From assembly GCA_031213475.1 (NCBI GenBank), contig JARUPZ010000004.1, positions 5,155,169 through 5,219,168 of the forward strand: DNA of 64,000 nt, in the 5' to 3' direction. The translations under genes and the position numbers were made by a program. Below are positions 11,001 through 26,000 of the stretch, piece by piece; position 1 is the first letter of the stretch, and each line of letters starts with the position of its first letter. The DNA is from Nereocystis luetkeana. Lineage: Eukaryota > Sar > Phaeophyceae > Laminariales > Laminariaceae. The notes under the pieces were generated by a model. That model searched no databases. It saw only the letters and a list, made by a program, of their open reading frames with translations, and was not told the origin of the DNA.

Positions 11001-14000
11001 GGCAAACGTGTTCAAGCAGAAATATAGTAGTGGCAAGGTCGGCCCAAAAAGTGAGTTGGCCGAACCCCTGGAAATCGTTCTACACCGAATACACCGAAGA
11101 TTTTAAAGATACTGGGGGCCGGGGAATCTTCGACGATATTCCAATCCAATGCAACGCTACGTTCAATATGGCTCACGTGGTAGGAAGGCATTGGAGATCA
11201 TCGTTGTCGTCCAAGTCCCTGCGAGAGAGAAAGCACATCAGGATATTTGCCCGGACGAAAAATGGCCTAAATCGATCTTCGACCACATACCAGAGGATGT
11301 CTTTGTTGAGGACTGTGGGCGTTATCAGCGCGCCTGCTGCAAAACAAGGGGACAAAGACTTCGGCCTATTCCAGATATGAGCTTGCGTCATTAGAAAAAT
11401 CATATATACTAGTTGAACTCGTTGCGCAAGATTAATGAACCTCCTGATAGTCTAGTCGGACGCTCGCGGGAGGCTGAACAAATCAGTTCCGGCCCAGGAC
11501 AGGTCATCCATTATACACAATATTGCCGGCTATATCTACTTCATGCATAGACACAGCATATTGTGCACAATGGTGTTCCACATGCATATATCCATGGGTG
11601 CCCATCGTTCTGAGAGTTAGGCTTAGGCTAGAAAGGCACAATTGTTGCATGTAGTTCTGAGAGTTAGGCTTAAGCTAGAAAGGCACAATTGTTGCATGTA
11701 GAACAGAAAGGTAATTCCCGCTAGAGGTATAACTGGCTAAAGCATATTCATCGGTCGCCCGACTATCGCGTGTACCCCAGTCAGGGACAACGCAATCCGG
11801 CAGACAACGGAGAGTAGCCTACCCCCCACGAGATACCACTCAACGTGGCCAACACAAGCGTTACACGTACTACAGTAGTGGACAGCAGGGTTGGTCTCTT
11901 ACAAATCCTGAAGTGACGGAAGCCCATCGAACAACCCGGCGGGCAGGGTAGAAAAGTCGTTGCCATCCAGAGACCTTGATGCGGAACGCCGAATCAGAGC
12001 GTCACCCGTTCAGTGACGCATGACTGGATATCACAGCACGGCTGAAGGACCACCTATTAAAAGTCAAAATCCTGTTCTATTATAGATACCGCAACATGTA
12101 CGAACACGAACGGACCAGGTATGTATGGATCGACGAAGAGGATTAACAGGAAGCTCAAGGCGTTTTTTTTAGCCGGAAAACGGGGGCCACTATCAACAGT
12201 CATGAATATTCTCGCGGTTTGGTGTTCTATTGGACGTTGCACGGCCCTTGTCTCATTCCCAAAACATGAAAACGGTCATCGTTACACAAAAATCGCGGTA
12301 ATCAAGTCCCGCCCTTGGGATCCTTTCGAAAACACTGGACCGAGCTCAGACCGTAAGCCATATAGATGCATCTCTGACATGGAACGCGAAGTTCCAAGGC
12401 ATGAATTGGCTATTCATGAGCGCATGCATACACGGGATCTGAAATTCTGAAGACGTCAACAGCTGCAAGAACCCCAGGCAATCCTGCGTTCATTGCGTCG
12501 CAGATTGGCACTTGACATGTGGAACTGATTGCAGCGCATCTAGGTTGTAGGCAAGTCAACGTGGTATACACCAAGGCTAGACGTAACGTTGCTCCACGGA
12601 CAAGTACAAACACAACATATGCCCTGACAACACATACGTAGAAGCATAGGCACGCACTCAGCCAAGAAAACGTATGCCAAGCCTTGCTCGAGACAGTGTA
12701 GTATTACTCATGTAGGCGTTCACCCAGGTTTTGAGCCAAGTCACCTCGTGGGTGGGCAGGGTTGTTGTTGTTGTTGCTCATACACGCACCCACCATACAA
12801 CAGAGCCACCGAGTGCCACGTAGGTTTGGCAACAGCTGACCGCTCTGCCACCCTCGAAGATCCCCGATAGTCGTAACAACAGAAGATACAGCGGGTCTGC
12901 CGGGCTACGAAACTATTTGGCAATACCCGGGGGCCTATCGGGGTCCCGTAAAAAAAAAATCGCCATACTTTATCGAAGCGCTAGAGAGAAAAGGGTGAGG
13001 TGGACGGTGCCAGAGAGATTACATTTGCCTCGAAGGGCATCGAGATTTTTTTGGCGTGCTATAACACATAGGGGGATACTCTCTAGGTATCGTTCTACCG
13101 CTGGGGGAACCGTTCTACGATACAGGTTGACCTTGCTCTTTCAAAGGCTCCTACGAATTTTGAACCCGGGGCCCTGCGGAATTCAACGGAGACGAACACA
13201 TCAATACGATCAACGTTGCACGCACCTTGCGCGTGAGCGTATGCAACATGCCCAACAATGTAGAGCACAATATGCATTATCATTCTTCAACTCGCGCCCG
13301 GCAAGGACGCCGTGGTGGCTCAGAAACGTGTTTTTTCCAGTTGTGATGCATCTATCGTTGAATGCCTCGTGTATCAATCTAGAACACTTCTCTATTGCAT
13401 CTGCGACGCGTACACACATTCATCAGCACGGTGATGGTGTACCCGGTGCATACGACGCAGATGACGATAAGCTGCGCACAGTACTGAAAAACGCTAGTGC
13501 ACTCGATACTAACAATTCTAGAAGGGAGACCAGGCCATCAAAAGTTTCCGTTGGCAGAGCGGCGAGCTTGTTGTTGCTGATCAACCTGCGTATTAAGCAT
13601 GCACAGTGACGACATTAAACAGGTGCGCAACTGACAAGAGGGGGGACGCCAGATGAGGTTGATCTCGAGATGCGTGAAAAATACCCGCAGCACATGAACG
13701 ATACGAGACGGCGCACCGGACGAGATCTTGCTAAGACAAATCACGCTGTTTCACAAACGTGAAAAGTACCGTCGGTGGAGCCAGTCTATACGGCGAGGCA
13801 ACTATCGAAATCCATACAAAAAGCATGCATTCGACTCAAAGATCTTGCTACGATCTTCACTTGAAGTTCGTCCGTCTATGATATATAGTAGGGCGTCAAA
13901 TGTGCAAACCCGCGTTATGGAACGAGGTATCTTGACCCCACGATTAGGATAGGCCGGTTCAAGAACCGACGTGTTCAATAGCACAGTCTTACCCCGCTTC

Positions 14001-17000
14001 ACTAGCTAATTGATGAAGGTGCCACCGTGGGTGCCAAACACATGTGCCCGAATACCTTCGGTGAACGCACAACTCGACACCGTTCAGCATTTCACACATG
14101 TAGCATCAAGCTCGCTCTATGCCAGGCTTGCACTCGCCTACCACAGATTGAGGCCGAGGCTTTAAGACGGAGTGACCGGATGAGAAAGAAAAATGTTCGG
14201 CCGCAAACAGGAAAAAAAGGATCAACGCATGTCAAGATTTAATGCGTGATATATACTAGCACGGCCACAGCCAACAACGCATCTGAACGTGCTGTCACGA
14301 CAATAGAGGCGTCTTGTAGTCGGGTGGATTTTGAATCCGCCCGATGTATTTACCAAGGGTCTAAACGTCGCAGCGGTGGTGATGGGGGAAGGGTTAGAAA
14401 CACTGTCTAGCGATGACGGCTGAAGACGTGTAAAAGGGTAGGGTTTGGCACAGAGTACTTACACGGGACTGCGGACAGCAGGGCACATCCGTGGTTGTTG
14501 ACGTACCATAACGACGATATTCTACGAGGCAGGCCGTTACTCTACCTCTCACCATACCAGACTAGCGCCATCCTGCTCACCCCATGCGCGCATCCGTTCC
14601 TATGTGTCGCTGGATACTCGAGACATCAACGCGTGTCACGGACCTAGGTGTTCGTTCTTGCGATTGGATAAGTGTTACAACCCTTGAAAAATTTAGTTTC
14701 CCGCATTTCAGATATAGTACAAATCGAAGCTGTAGGGTGAGGAAACGACGATAGAACTTGTTTGCAATATATACAATTGAGGATATGTGTGTGTTGTAGA
14801 AAACGGTTCTGAACAATGATTCGCCTGCTCACTCTCAGTAGACAAATTGTGACACCAACCTCGGCCTCAATCTATGACACTTACAACTGCTGCAGCGACG
14901 TCAAGCCACCAAAAACCTTGGCGGGCACCGTGGTCAACTTGTTGAATCTCAGACTCCTGCACGCCGAGGAAGTAACGGGATTGAGACGGACAACGTGCGA
15001 TATTTGTTACCTGGAGGACGGCGGCAATGTAGGTCGAGTTCATGACCTGAAGCGGATGACATCGGAACGCCGGCAAGTGCTCAGCTTGGCCGGCTAGATG
15101 CCTGCCCGCCACGCGTTGGGCTGCACACAGGTCGCTCCGCAAAGGTGTTTACACCGTAGCCTTCGTGCAGTCTTTATGTTTTCGTGTACGGTCGAGGTAA
15201 GTCTATATCGGCGGAGCGGGACCATTTGGCAGGGAACGAACCGTTAACAAAGCAGACAATACTCTACACCCTACTGCGTTTAAACGGTGACGCGATTATT
15301 AAATGGGACTACTACTACTTTTTCTCACAAGGTTTCCAACCCCGGCGTGCCTTGGAAAGTCCCTGCCTCCAGGGTTCTCAACGAGTTGGAGCAAAGTGTC
15401 CTGATGTAGAACGAGCAACGGCAGAACGCCGAGGATGGTATGGGTATTTAGGTCAGATGCCTACTCGACGTTGTACTCGTTCACAATAAATTACGTGTAT
15501 GTGTTTTGACGTGATGAAACATCTATAGCACAAAAAACACGATAAATATACATCACTGTTGGTTTTATGGAATTACCATCAACCAAGTAGCACCTTCAAA
15601 GCCTCGAAGACATACGTATCCACTCACGTCTAGACGGACGAAGCAGTACGTGAGACGCCGAAATTCCTGTGTGTTTCACAATTTCCTCCCTTGACGTAGA
15701 ACGTGATCCCATGACACTACAACAATATGTTGCTTCTTCAAATATGATCAAAGCACCGATAAACTTCGTTCACAGCGCAATCGCTGAATGTGACTGAAGG
15801 CGGGCACGGACGGACGCAACCTCCCCCCCCAACGCCTTGCGATCGGGGTGCCCTATAGCTAGAAACGACCTTGTTGGTGAATCCTTGTCCTCGAAAATCG
15901 AGGTCACAGATATTTGCGCTAATGCAACACGGTTCATCTCGTATTACTCACAACCACGTGAGGGACTCCAGATCGTCGAAGATTCCCGTTGGCAACACAG
16001 ATAAGTCGTTGCCCTCTATGTTCCTGATTTGTATAATCAAACAACATGGAAGTGGCGTAATCGAGGAGCGCGAGGAGCGGAGAGGGTTGGCGTGGCTGTT
16101 GTGTCCTTTGCAGAAATTGGTCAGTGATACTAAAGCATCGCAACAGTAGACAACACCAGCTAAACACGACGAGCTGATCGGGCGTAGGTTCGACGAGCCC
16201 CGTCGGTTAGTGGGCATGCAGAACTCGGCGGCAACCACGTCTGCACACCAAAACGAGTCCTTACGACGACATGACATATCAGTGGCAGTGACGTGTGCTA
16301 CGGTAAGATACTCTCATGTTCACTAGACAATCCCGGCAGTCGGGCGACTGGCTCTGAGTCTCACCCAGTGGTGGGCGCCGAAAATATTTGTGGGCGCAGA
16401 GCAGCAAAACAGTCCAAGGCTGTGCATGCTGCCAACCGGAAAAGCTCAAGTTTTGAAAAATTCCAAGGGATCACGAGGTCACTTGGCCGAGGAACACTAG
16501 TCGTCTGAACAACCGCATAAATGAAGCGCCCTCCCTACCGTAGCATCCGTCCGACGTGGATTTCACGACAACGAAAATAATCAAGGAATACGGAATTCAC
16601 GATGCCGGAAACAGGCAGCAGAAACCAAGGTATGTCGTGGTACCGAATACATGGCAAAGTCCATGTCTGAAAAATCAGCAACACCGTAAGTTTTTGTCCG
16701 TCATCAGCTCTCCCCGTCGACTGGAATATTCGAGTTCCGCGTTGCGGTTGGTGAGTAACACATCTCCTAAAGTATCGTATTGATCAGCTATAGTGGAGCT
16801 CGCATTCAATGGTGCATGTACGAAGGTTTGTAAGTCCGCCCTGATGAACACATTTACGTACGTACTAGCATGGGTCCCAGGAGCCTACACAGCCTGACAG
16901 CTTTTGTTGTCGACTGGTGTGTAATGATCGTTCCTGTCGTTTGCAGACTTTTTTATTGGAAACGCACAACACCTCGAAACGCCAAAAACGTTGTCCCCTT

Positions 17001-20000
17001 TCGGTTTGGCGCTTAGACTGCGGTCGGTCATCGCATTGCCCATGTAGGTCGTGCGGCCAAAGCTAGCTGAACGCGTGGCACCTACATCAAACGTCTACGA
17101 CCAGTCGACTGCTACAGGATAGGTTACCGAACCTCTCATTGTGCTGCATTCACCAGTGAAAATAACACCTAGGAGGATAGCTACAAGAGGCGTCAATTGC
17201 GACAATGCACACGGTCTCACAGTCTCTCCAACAAGGAAGCACCCTGGAAGTGGTCAGCCAGTAGCAGCAGGGGGTCGTTGAAGGCAAGGTTCCTGATTCA
17301 ACGTTGCAAGGGCGCTCGACCGTCAGCCCGGATCAAGCAGTTACGGGGACTGGCCATTGCGGCAGCATTCAGCCAGATAAAACATTTGCCTATTGACCCG
17401 GCACGTACACAAGAAGCAACAATTTATACGTTAAGATCAGCGACAATACATTCGTCAAACACACGGCGACTGTGTCGTCCGTACCTGAGCGGTGGGTTTA
17501 CGAAATGTGCCCGCCAAAGGCGTTTTTGTGTACCCTGCGATACGGGTGGCGGCTGGCTTCTCTAATAGTCCCCCGTGGAGGAGCTCTCACTACACGTTTC
17601 GATTGGAACATGTACCAAACAACTTTGATAATATGATAAAAATAACACGCAAGCATGTGAAGCCCGGTGCGCAGTCCCCTGGGTTAGGTGCACCTGACGA
17701 ATGAGTAAGACATGATACTCGAATTCAACAACAATTGGGCGTAGCTCTCCTGTCAATATGTATATTCCATCCGTGCGCAAAGTCTGGCGTCACAAAAAAA
17801 AACCCTACTCAGGCGTTCTACGACAAAGGTTCAACAATAAATGTTTTAGGCTCCTCACGTGAAGAGCTCCATGTGATTGGTAAATCACCCGATCAATGAC
17901 TCCAGTAACAATCATATGGCACGCCGATGAATCATCCCATGTCCCATGTATACGAAAACGTCATTTTTCGGCACAAGGTTGGCATTCGTACTATTTAGGG
18001 CTAAGGAACCGCGTCATTTAGAAACCATTTTAACGGGAAAGAGCTACCTCTATCTTAGAACGCGTCTACTGCAGGAAGAGTATTTTTCTGACATGTTTTT
18101 TCTATCAACGTGAAAATACAACCAAGCACCACCGAGTTTTTGCATACGTCGGATACATCATCAACCCCACAAAATGATTTACATTGTTCAAACCCGGGCC
18201 ATTCCCGGTGTAGTACGATCCAGGTCGTGGTTCCGGGTTCGAATGTCTATTATCAGCAACGCCAGGGACATATTTTCCGAGTAAACGATTTACTATGCAT
18301 ATGCTCAATATCCTCGATTTCAACAATAGGCGAGGAATGGGATGGTGTATTTTACATCATGATGTATCCAATGTGTGCGCGCTTTTAGACAAATACGCCA
18401 CGTCACCGTTAACAGGCCAAACATCGACGCTTGAACGACCGCAACACGGTCGGTTTCCACAGCCCTCATACTCGAGAGATGTAAACTATGAGGCTGCAAA
18501 CACTGGCGGCATGAACATGTGGGCCGACGCCTATTCTGACCGATGCTATCTAAGAGGTTGAGGACTAACCGGGATAGAACAAACATCTCCACGTAACTAT
18601 GAACACCCAAGGAAACTGAAATATGCGCGGAATTCTAAGCTAAGACACGGAAGGAAATATATCGCAAATCACGCTCGGCTAGGGACGCAGCCTGAGGCTC
18701 ATGATGGCTCACCCCAAATACTTTTTCATTCGGACTCGCCGCTTATCTCTTAGACCTGACTCACAGTGATCGTAGCGATGTCAAACCGTCAAAAACGCCC
18801 ACAGGCAACTCATTGACGATGCTGAACGACAGGTCTCTGTAGCCATTCATTATTGCGTCGAGGACAAGCGTTACACGAGCGACAGCGGAGGGTGTTCGAC
18901 ACGATCATTGGTGTGGTGCTTGTGCTGGACAAGCCTTCATGAGAGGTGTTCCCAAATTATCCTCATCATATGTTCTGGGACGGAACCACAGTGCGTTTTG
19001 CCACCGATGCGAAATATCGTCGCTGGATGCTGCACAGACGTGGAGCGTGGTATGTGGCTCCCTCGCAACTAGTAACATTTTCCGACGCCATTTCCGACTA
19101 GGAAGCAGCCTCGAGCACAACCCCCGAATACGCAATATGCATCAACATAGAAATTGACGGGGCTACCATCGGAACCCAGAGAGCACCTTCTGTTCTTCGC
19201 AGCTATAATCAGGCTTGGGCCACATAGAGCGTCCTTCAATCGACTTATCATCAACCCCTCGCTTACAGTTCCTTCAATGACGTGGCACCCTCGAAGTCGT
19301 CGACCTTCACGGTCAGGTCATTAAATCCAAGATTCCTGTATAGCCGTTGCAGTTGGGTAGCAGTCAGGATTGCGACAGTGGTAAACTAAACAAAATATTT
19401 CGGCCCCATTCAATCGAATGCAGCGTTCTCGTATACCCGGCATTTCAACCAACCTACACCGTTCACGGAACAAAGCTAGCCTACCATTTATGACTCACCC
19501 TAGTCACCTATTTGGAAAGATATACCAGATACGATACACATGGTAGCTTCAGATGACACTCACAGAATCTCGAGTGATGGGAAGTCTTCGAAGACGTGGA
19601 CAGGGACCGCGGTAAGCTCGTTGAAGCGAAGACTCCTGTGTGGCATCAACATACAGGCAACGGATTGGTCGACGGTAAAAAAAATGTGAAGAGGAACCAC
19701 CACGAAAATCGGCAAACGTGCATGGAGGCCATCAATTGGAATGCGTGCTGCACCTGGAGTGTGTAGATCAGTCGGAGTAAGCACACGTGTTTTTGTTGTT
19801 GTCGGACTGCGAAGTGGCTACGATACGGGTTGCCCATAACCTAACGCACTATATATATTTCTTGGTGTAGAGAAATACGTAGACATCCAACCTCTTTTCC
19901 GGAATCCCATCTCTCGGTCATAAATTCCTTCCTCGCACGGGCGGGTAGGAGCGTCATCGTTTCTAGGCTTTGAATGAACGGGCACCCCACGTTCTAATCA

Positions 20001-23000
20001 ATCGGACGCATTTGTTGTAGATGGGCACGGAAGGTTTGCCTATTTCGTTGTCTGCCATTCCTGTCTGGGCTAGGAGCCATGTAAGATCGGAACTTTGCTT
20101 TCTTCCTTGGGCAATCGATCAACAGAGATATGACAAGAAGTGTTCAATCACATTTGGCGTTCGTCATAAACCGCAAAGTATTGCAATATAATGGCACAGA
20201 TGGTTAATACGAATGAAGCTGGGTAGATCGTAGCAGCACTCACAATTCCCTGAGGGTTCCCGCAATGCCGTCCAACGAGCCAGAGGGAAAATCGCTGAAG
20301 TCGTTGCTGGATAAATCTCTGCATCCATAATCGTGGAGGAGAAACGGCAACGACAGTAAGCGGCTCCTCCTCTTCCGGACACGTTGCCTTAAGTGTCGTA
20401 CAACTGAGCACCGAACGAGGGAGCATCTCCCACGCTCCCACGATCGCAAGAATCCGATTGGAACACATCAGGGCTTCAATTTTACATGGGTGAAGAACCG
20501 TGGATATGACCACAATGAGGGAGGCGACAAAGGTTTACTGTAGTGAGGCGAAAGAGTTCATTTTCCCAACCCCTTTGCACCGCTGAATCGCGAACGCTGT
20601 CGCAATATACTATTGAGATTTATCCTACATTCTCACGGCTGAACGGGATCATATCCTGTCCCGGCAGAACAGGCCAATACCGTAGTTCCTGATTGCAAAG
20701 ATGTGTATGCTCCTCCTCCAGTCAAGGGAAAACAACGAACTGCCCGCTCTTTGTTTCAAGCAGTGTTGCACGTAGCTACGACCGCTTTTTTCGTAGGTAT
20801 CTTAGTAAACTCACAGGAACTCCAACGCAGGCGTTCCGTCGAAGGTCCCTGCTTCTAGAGTAGCCAGTCGATGGTCGTTCAGCCACCTGTTTTGCAGCCG
20901 GGGAAGGTCGTAAGTAAAAACAACGTATTGGCTGCGCAACGTTTGACTGTACATCGGACACGTTAGTGTCTTCCAGGAACGACACATACGACACGAACTG
21001 GTTGAATACTTGAGTAAATACGACTACAAGTTCCCCGCCGGCACAGTCCATATTCTCAGCGAAACGTCACTAATGTACTCAATGCCGCCGCCACATGGAA
21101 ACCAGAAAAAATCACATTGGGTAAATCCCGAAGCAAGCGGATAGTTGACGATTTTACGAGGAGTTATTGAGGTTATCCCGGTGTGCATTTGCCCCTGGAA
21201 CGTGGGATAGTGCCGCTGTCCCCAGACAGCCACGACACGGACCGGACGCTCAAGAACAAGTAGTGGAGTCCCGCTAGACGGATCAAGGCGCATGTCGTCC
21301 AGTGTCGTGCGAAAGCCGTCCGCTTCCTCGCCGGTACCCCGTAAACTGCAGTGCCCCGTGTCTTCACTACTCGCTCTTCTACCATACGGGCACACATCCA
21401 CCGTTCGGGTCAAACACATCCTTGCTGCTCGTTTTTCTTAGACGACTTGTATACACGTAGGCGATGAAGGGACGTGGCGGAATAAGGTGTGACTCACAAA
21501 GTCGTGAGGGACGTCAAACCATCCAATAAACCGGCTGGCCAGGTGTCAAATCTATTTCTGGAAGTTTTCCTGGTGCGGCACGGCAGCGGTAGGAAAATCA
21601 CCAAAAGGGAGAGTCAGCGAATGGGAAACGTTGCGTTTTGAATTGAAGCGATACAGGAGTGACGCGCCTGACTGGAGTATTCGACGAATTGTTTCGTCCC
21701 AACATTCTTGGTAATCCTATGGGAACGTGAAGTGAACACGACTTGCGGACACTATTGCAGTGGACCATAGTGAAGAAAACCAGATATTGTTGGTAAAAAC
21801 AGCGAAATATACAGGTTTGTGTGCGTCTACCGTAGGTCCTATTCAATATGGCCCCCCGTACTACCAATATAGTGTTACAGCTAACGTGCAAACTAGTTGC
21901 ATGGTGATCACAAGCATGGGGCAGGGGTTTCCAAGCCAACACCACTCGGCCACACGTCTGCGCCGGACGTGCGCTTTTGGAGTTTATTTTCAGCATCTAG
22001 GCGTTAATTTGAACCTATATGTCTCCACGTCGTCCATAAGAGAGATATCAGACCGAGACTACGTGTCTACAGTAGTGCTGGCACAAACTACAATCTAGAG
22101 GTAGTCCATATGCCCCTGAGGTGGGCAGTCGTGCCAGCCCGATAGCCGCTGTCAAGAGATCACCGGGATGCTGTTTCATTGGGGCTACACTGAGCATGTC
22201 CCGAAAAAACACTTGTTGTCGAATCTTCACTGGGTGCCTCATCCGAGGAGCTGGAGTATGCGTTACTCGACAACGGTGACACCACCCCCTAACAACCGAT
22301 ATATCGTGAAACACCACCCAAAAAAACATGGCAAGGGTGTTGTGTGGTTCTCGGGACATTTTTTGTATCGTCAATGGAGAAAAGCGCCAAACACACAACA
22401 GACACTGAGATTTGTATACATCAGCCCAGGAAGAAATACAAGAGTTCAAACACACCAGGAATTTGAGAAGAGCACTTAGCGTGAAGGTTGAACCTTGCTG
22501 CGTAGATACGGCAACGACAGAGTTATATGGCAGTTCGCTGATTTACCTCGTTTTAAAACCAATTGAACTTACTCATTTATCACTTACGGGAACCCGAGAC
22601 GAACTTAGTGACCGCACATGACTACTTAATGTAGCGTTGGCAAGTTTTCAAAGAAGACGGGAGTTTATCGGACAATCAAAACGTTGCAAGCAATCAGGGG
22701 CCTCTGCTGGACGCGTAGAAACGATATATATACCAAACATACGAGAGCGCTCAACAGTCCCCGAAAACGCGTCACGTCGACTAAAACGGCCAGAATGCCC
22801 CCTAGATTGCTTGGCGACACTGCCTCTTTCACAAGTAGGGGAAAATATTCCAGGTAAACTCTTCACTAATATATACCTCTGTCACAGCTTAGCTTGCTCC
22901 ATGTGTCGGCTCACTCACAGCTCAAGAAGGTTCGACATCTTGCTGAAGATGCCGTCCGGCAAGGAGGAAATACGATTATCCGAAATATCTCTGATTGGAC

Positions 23001-26000
23001 AATGCACGAGAGACGACGAAATACCAAGAAAGGGCAGTGAGGTATCTCTGTTACGAGTTGCAAGTACCCGGCAGACGAAGTATACCGAAAAACATCCAGG
23101 TTATTTCTGATTTATGTCGGTTGCTGTAATTGCGCCTGGTAGTGAGTTCGTTCATATACAACCGATTCAAGACGAAGACCAACAACAGTGCTTACATCCC
23201 ACTGCAAGTTTGACGGCTACCCGAGATACACATATTATTTATTAATATATACCTGGTATATATCATCCATACTTTTTAGCTGTTGAAGGTAATATCCCAT
23301 CGATCTTCTGGAAGACCGGTGGTGAAAGGTGTCTCAACGTCTCCGCCCCGGTACGTGCCCTCATTGTTATCTCGCACATGTGTCAGTGCTCCTACTACTA
23401 CTGCAGGTCGATGCTCATCAAATGGAGGTCACTCTCGCTCTGGCGGAAGACCAGTGGTGAAGGGTGTCTCAACGTCTCCGCCCCGGTACGTGCCCTCATT
23501 GTTATCTCGCACAGGTAGGTGTCAGAACTCCTACTGAAGGTCGATGTTCGTCGAATGGAGGTGACTCTCGCTCTCGCGCTTTCCCGCCAATCATTTTTGA
23601 TGTGGAAAAACGACCTCACGACTATGCATTCGGTGAGAATCGAACCTACCTATGAAGATGATATTAATAGGCGCGCGGACCGTCAACTAAGCCACCAAGG
23701 GCTCCGGCGAGATGCAAGGAGCTGAACATGTTACTCCGACATCAACGTAAACTTGCAGCCGTACCAAGGCGCCGAGCGAGGCGATCAGACTGGCGTACGG
23801 GATCAGCCCTTGTGTTGTTTAAAAACCCACTCACAGTGTCTGGAGGACTGGCACGTCATCGAAGATATCGACTGGCAAGGTGGTGAACCGATTATCGGAA
23901 ATTTTCCTGTTTTTTAGTCAAACAGCACGAGGCGACGACCAGGAAACACTGAAAACCCGGTCGAAGACATTAGAGCAGTCGCCGGAGAGAACATTATACG
24001 TTGTATTGTTTTCAGTGAAATCACAAGCAATTCGCAGCTACCGTACTCGGAATGCGTTCATACTGGCGTTTTCGTTTTTTTCCGCACGTCAACACGTACG
24101 TGCGTACTCCCTCATCATTCGACGGACACACACGAGAAACACATGTTGAGAAATGCGCTCATAACCAATGCACGCATGAGGGAGCTGCTTGTGACAACTG
24201 ACCTAGCGTGAAGTACGTCTTCATGGGCCGCCAAAAACGTGTTGATGGGTACGTAATGTCACGGTAAAAATGGACAGCAGCCGACATGCACCGCCAATTG
24301 CCGACGGCATGCATGCTGACATATAAATGCTGCATAAATCAGACCTTTACCGTCAATACGGTATACGTCTATAGGTTGGTTGTTCATTTGAGACTCTAAT
24401 CGAATTGGTGAGGTTGTGCTTTTTTATTTCATCCTCTGGGGAATTGGAAACGACAAAGCACAACCTCATCACACTTCCACGTTCTCGTGTCGTGTGTCAA
24501 TTTTACTTGCAGCTCTCGTCGTGAATGGAGGGTCCACTTACAATTTGAGCAAGGAATCCAGACCCTCGAAGACACCAGATGGAAGACTCTCCGAGCCAGT
24601 GTTGTTGAAGATGCTATTGCAGTCAACAAATATGTCGTTAGGGAATTGGTGCGGTGGCGAAGAGCATAATGTCACGAACTTGTTCTATACGTTGCTTCAA
24701 CCAAGATAGACATTGCAGCCGAGGGATAATGACCAAAATTTCCATCACAGGCTGAGCAGGCCTATTTTTTCTTCCCCGAGTTCAACTCCGCCGCGGAGCC
24801 AGCCTCAAAGTTATTAGATCGGATCGTACGCAAAACGCAAACGTGCCTTGCCTCGATTAAACTGTTTTTCACTTACGGATTCCGAAACGTATGACGCAAC
24901 AAGTAAGCAAGTGTGAACTCTACCGTACGTGATCAAGATTCTGTAAATCTATTATAAATCAACACTTTGTTTGCTTACAGCACTTCCAAGGAGGTGGCTT
25001 GTACGAAGTCGCCGCTGGCCAGTTCCATACCGTTACCATGAAGGTTCCTGGTTTGCCATGGCAGGGGCAAGCGTGGCACAACACAACGGAGAGTCGGCTC
25101 ACTCCACTCACTGCTGTCTTCGAAAATATGGCAGTTGCTGAGCATATCACAGAATTCGAAGCGGAGCCTTTGAGCCTAGTCCTGATGAACATCAACGCTG
25201 CCCACACAACACGAAACGCATCGTAAGTAAGTGGTATGCTAACTGTTATTGTTTTCTGGCTGCATACTTCGATTACCGTCCTGTATCGCGGCCGTTTCTG
25301 TTTGAAAGGATGGCATTCGTTTGGTACATTCTGCAACAATCAACCGTCAGACTACCATAATATGTAGGTGGTAACCCCACTGCTTGAGATGCCTGGCCAC
25401 TATGAGTAACGGGGGCTGGAGACGCAATATTGTTAGCACCAAGACGAATCATGAAGATATGTTTACGATACCAGGGGTCTCGATACTGCATCGGTATCAT
25501 CCTTTCCAGACTAAACATATACATCCTCGTGCTCACAGTTCGCGTAGAGACTCCATACCCTCGAAGAAACCAGATGGCAAGGTGTCGAGCTTGTTCCGAG
25601 TGAGGATTCTGTTGAAGGTCATTGCAACCGCCACCGTTAGACCGGAACGAAGCGACAACGATAAATGCATGAGAGGAGGGCGACGGTACGCTGTCACCAC
25701 CACGCGAAACGTTTTTCGTCCTACTCTGTAATGATCGGGTTTGCCTGGTGTGTTTCTAGAGATGCATGCGCAGCAAAGTCTTCCGATGAACAAAGTCTCC
25801 TTACATTGAAACGGATAACTACGGACCGTGGGGCAATCTCGCACATCACTTTTACTCCGGTAAAGAAATAGTATTCACATACATACGACACACGAACTAC
25901 GTTGCTCAAGCAAACGTTGGCCTCATAGCCGTGGTGGAAATCCTCCAACTAACCGTTCTGCTACGCCAACAGCAGCGAACAGCATTCTTCGCCGGAGCAC

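Noticed and set aside
12440-12530. LRR-like minus-strand stretch (AMNAGLPGVLAAVDVF)
   Set aside because: No GT donor or AG acceptor at the cassette distance and no LxxN start, so it is not a cassette exon.
12917-13609. 230-codon plus-strand open frame inside the largest LRR-gene intron
   Set aside because: No recognisable domain, composition dominated by Arg, His and Ser, no homology to anything I know, and it lies antisense within an intron. Chance is the simplest explanation.
22637-23110. 157-codon plus-strand open frame
   Set aside because: It runs antisense over LRR exon 10 and its intron and has no domain.
24999-25226. Plus-strand frame resembling an LRR (LTPLTAVFENM)
   Set aside because: It overlaps the well-supported minus-strand exon at 24,979-25,047 and has no splice context. 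The similarity is chance.
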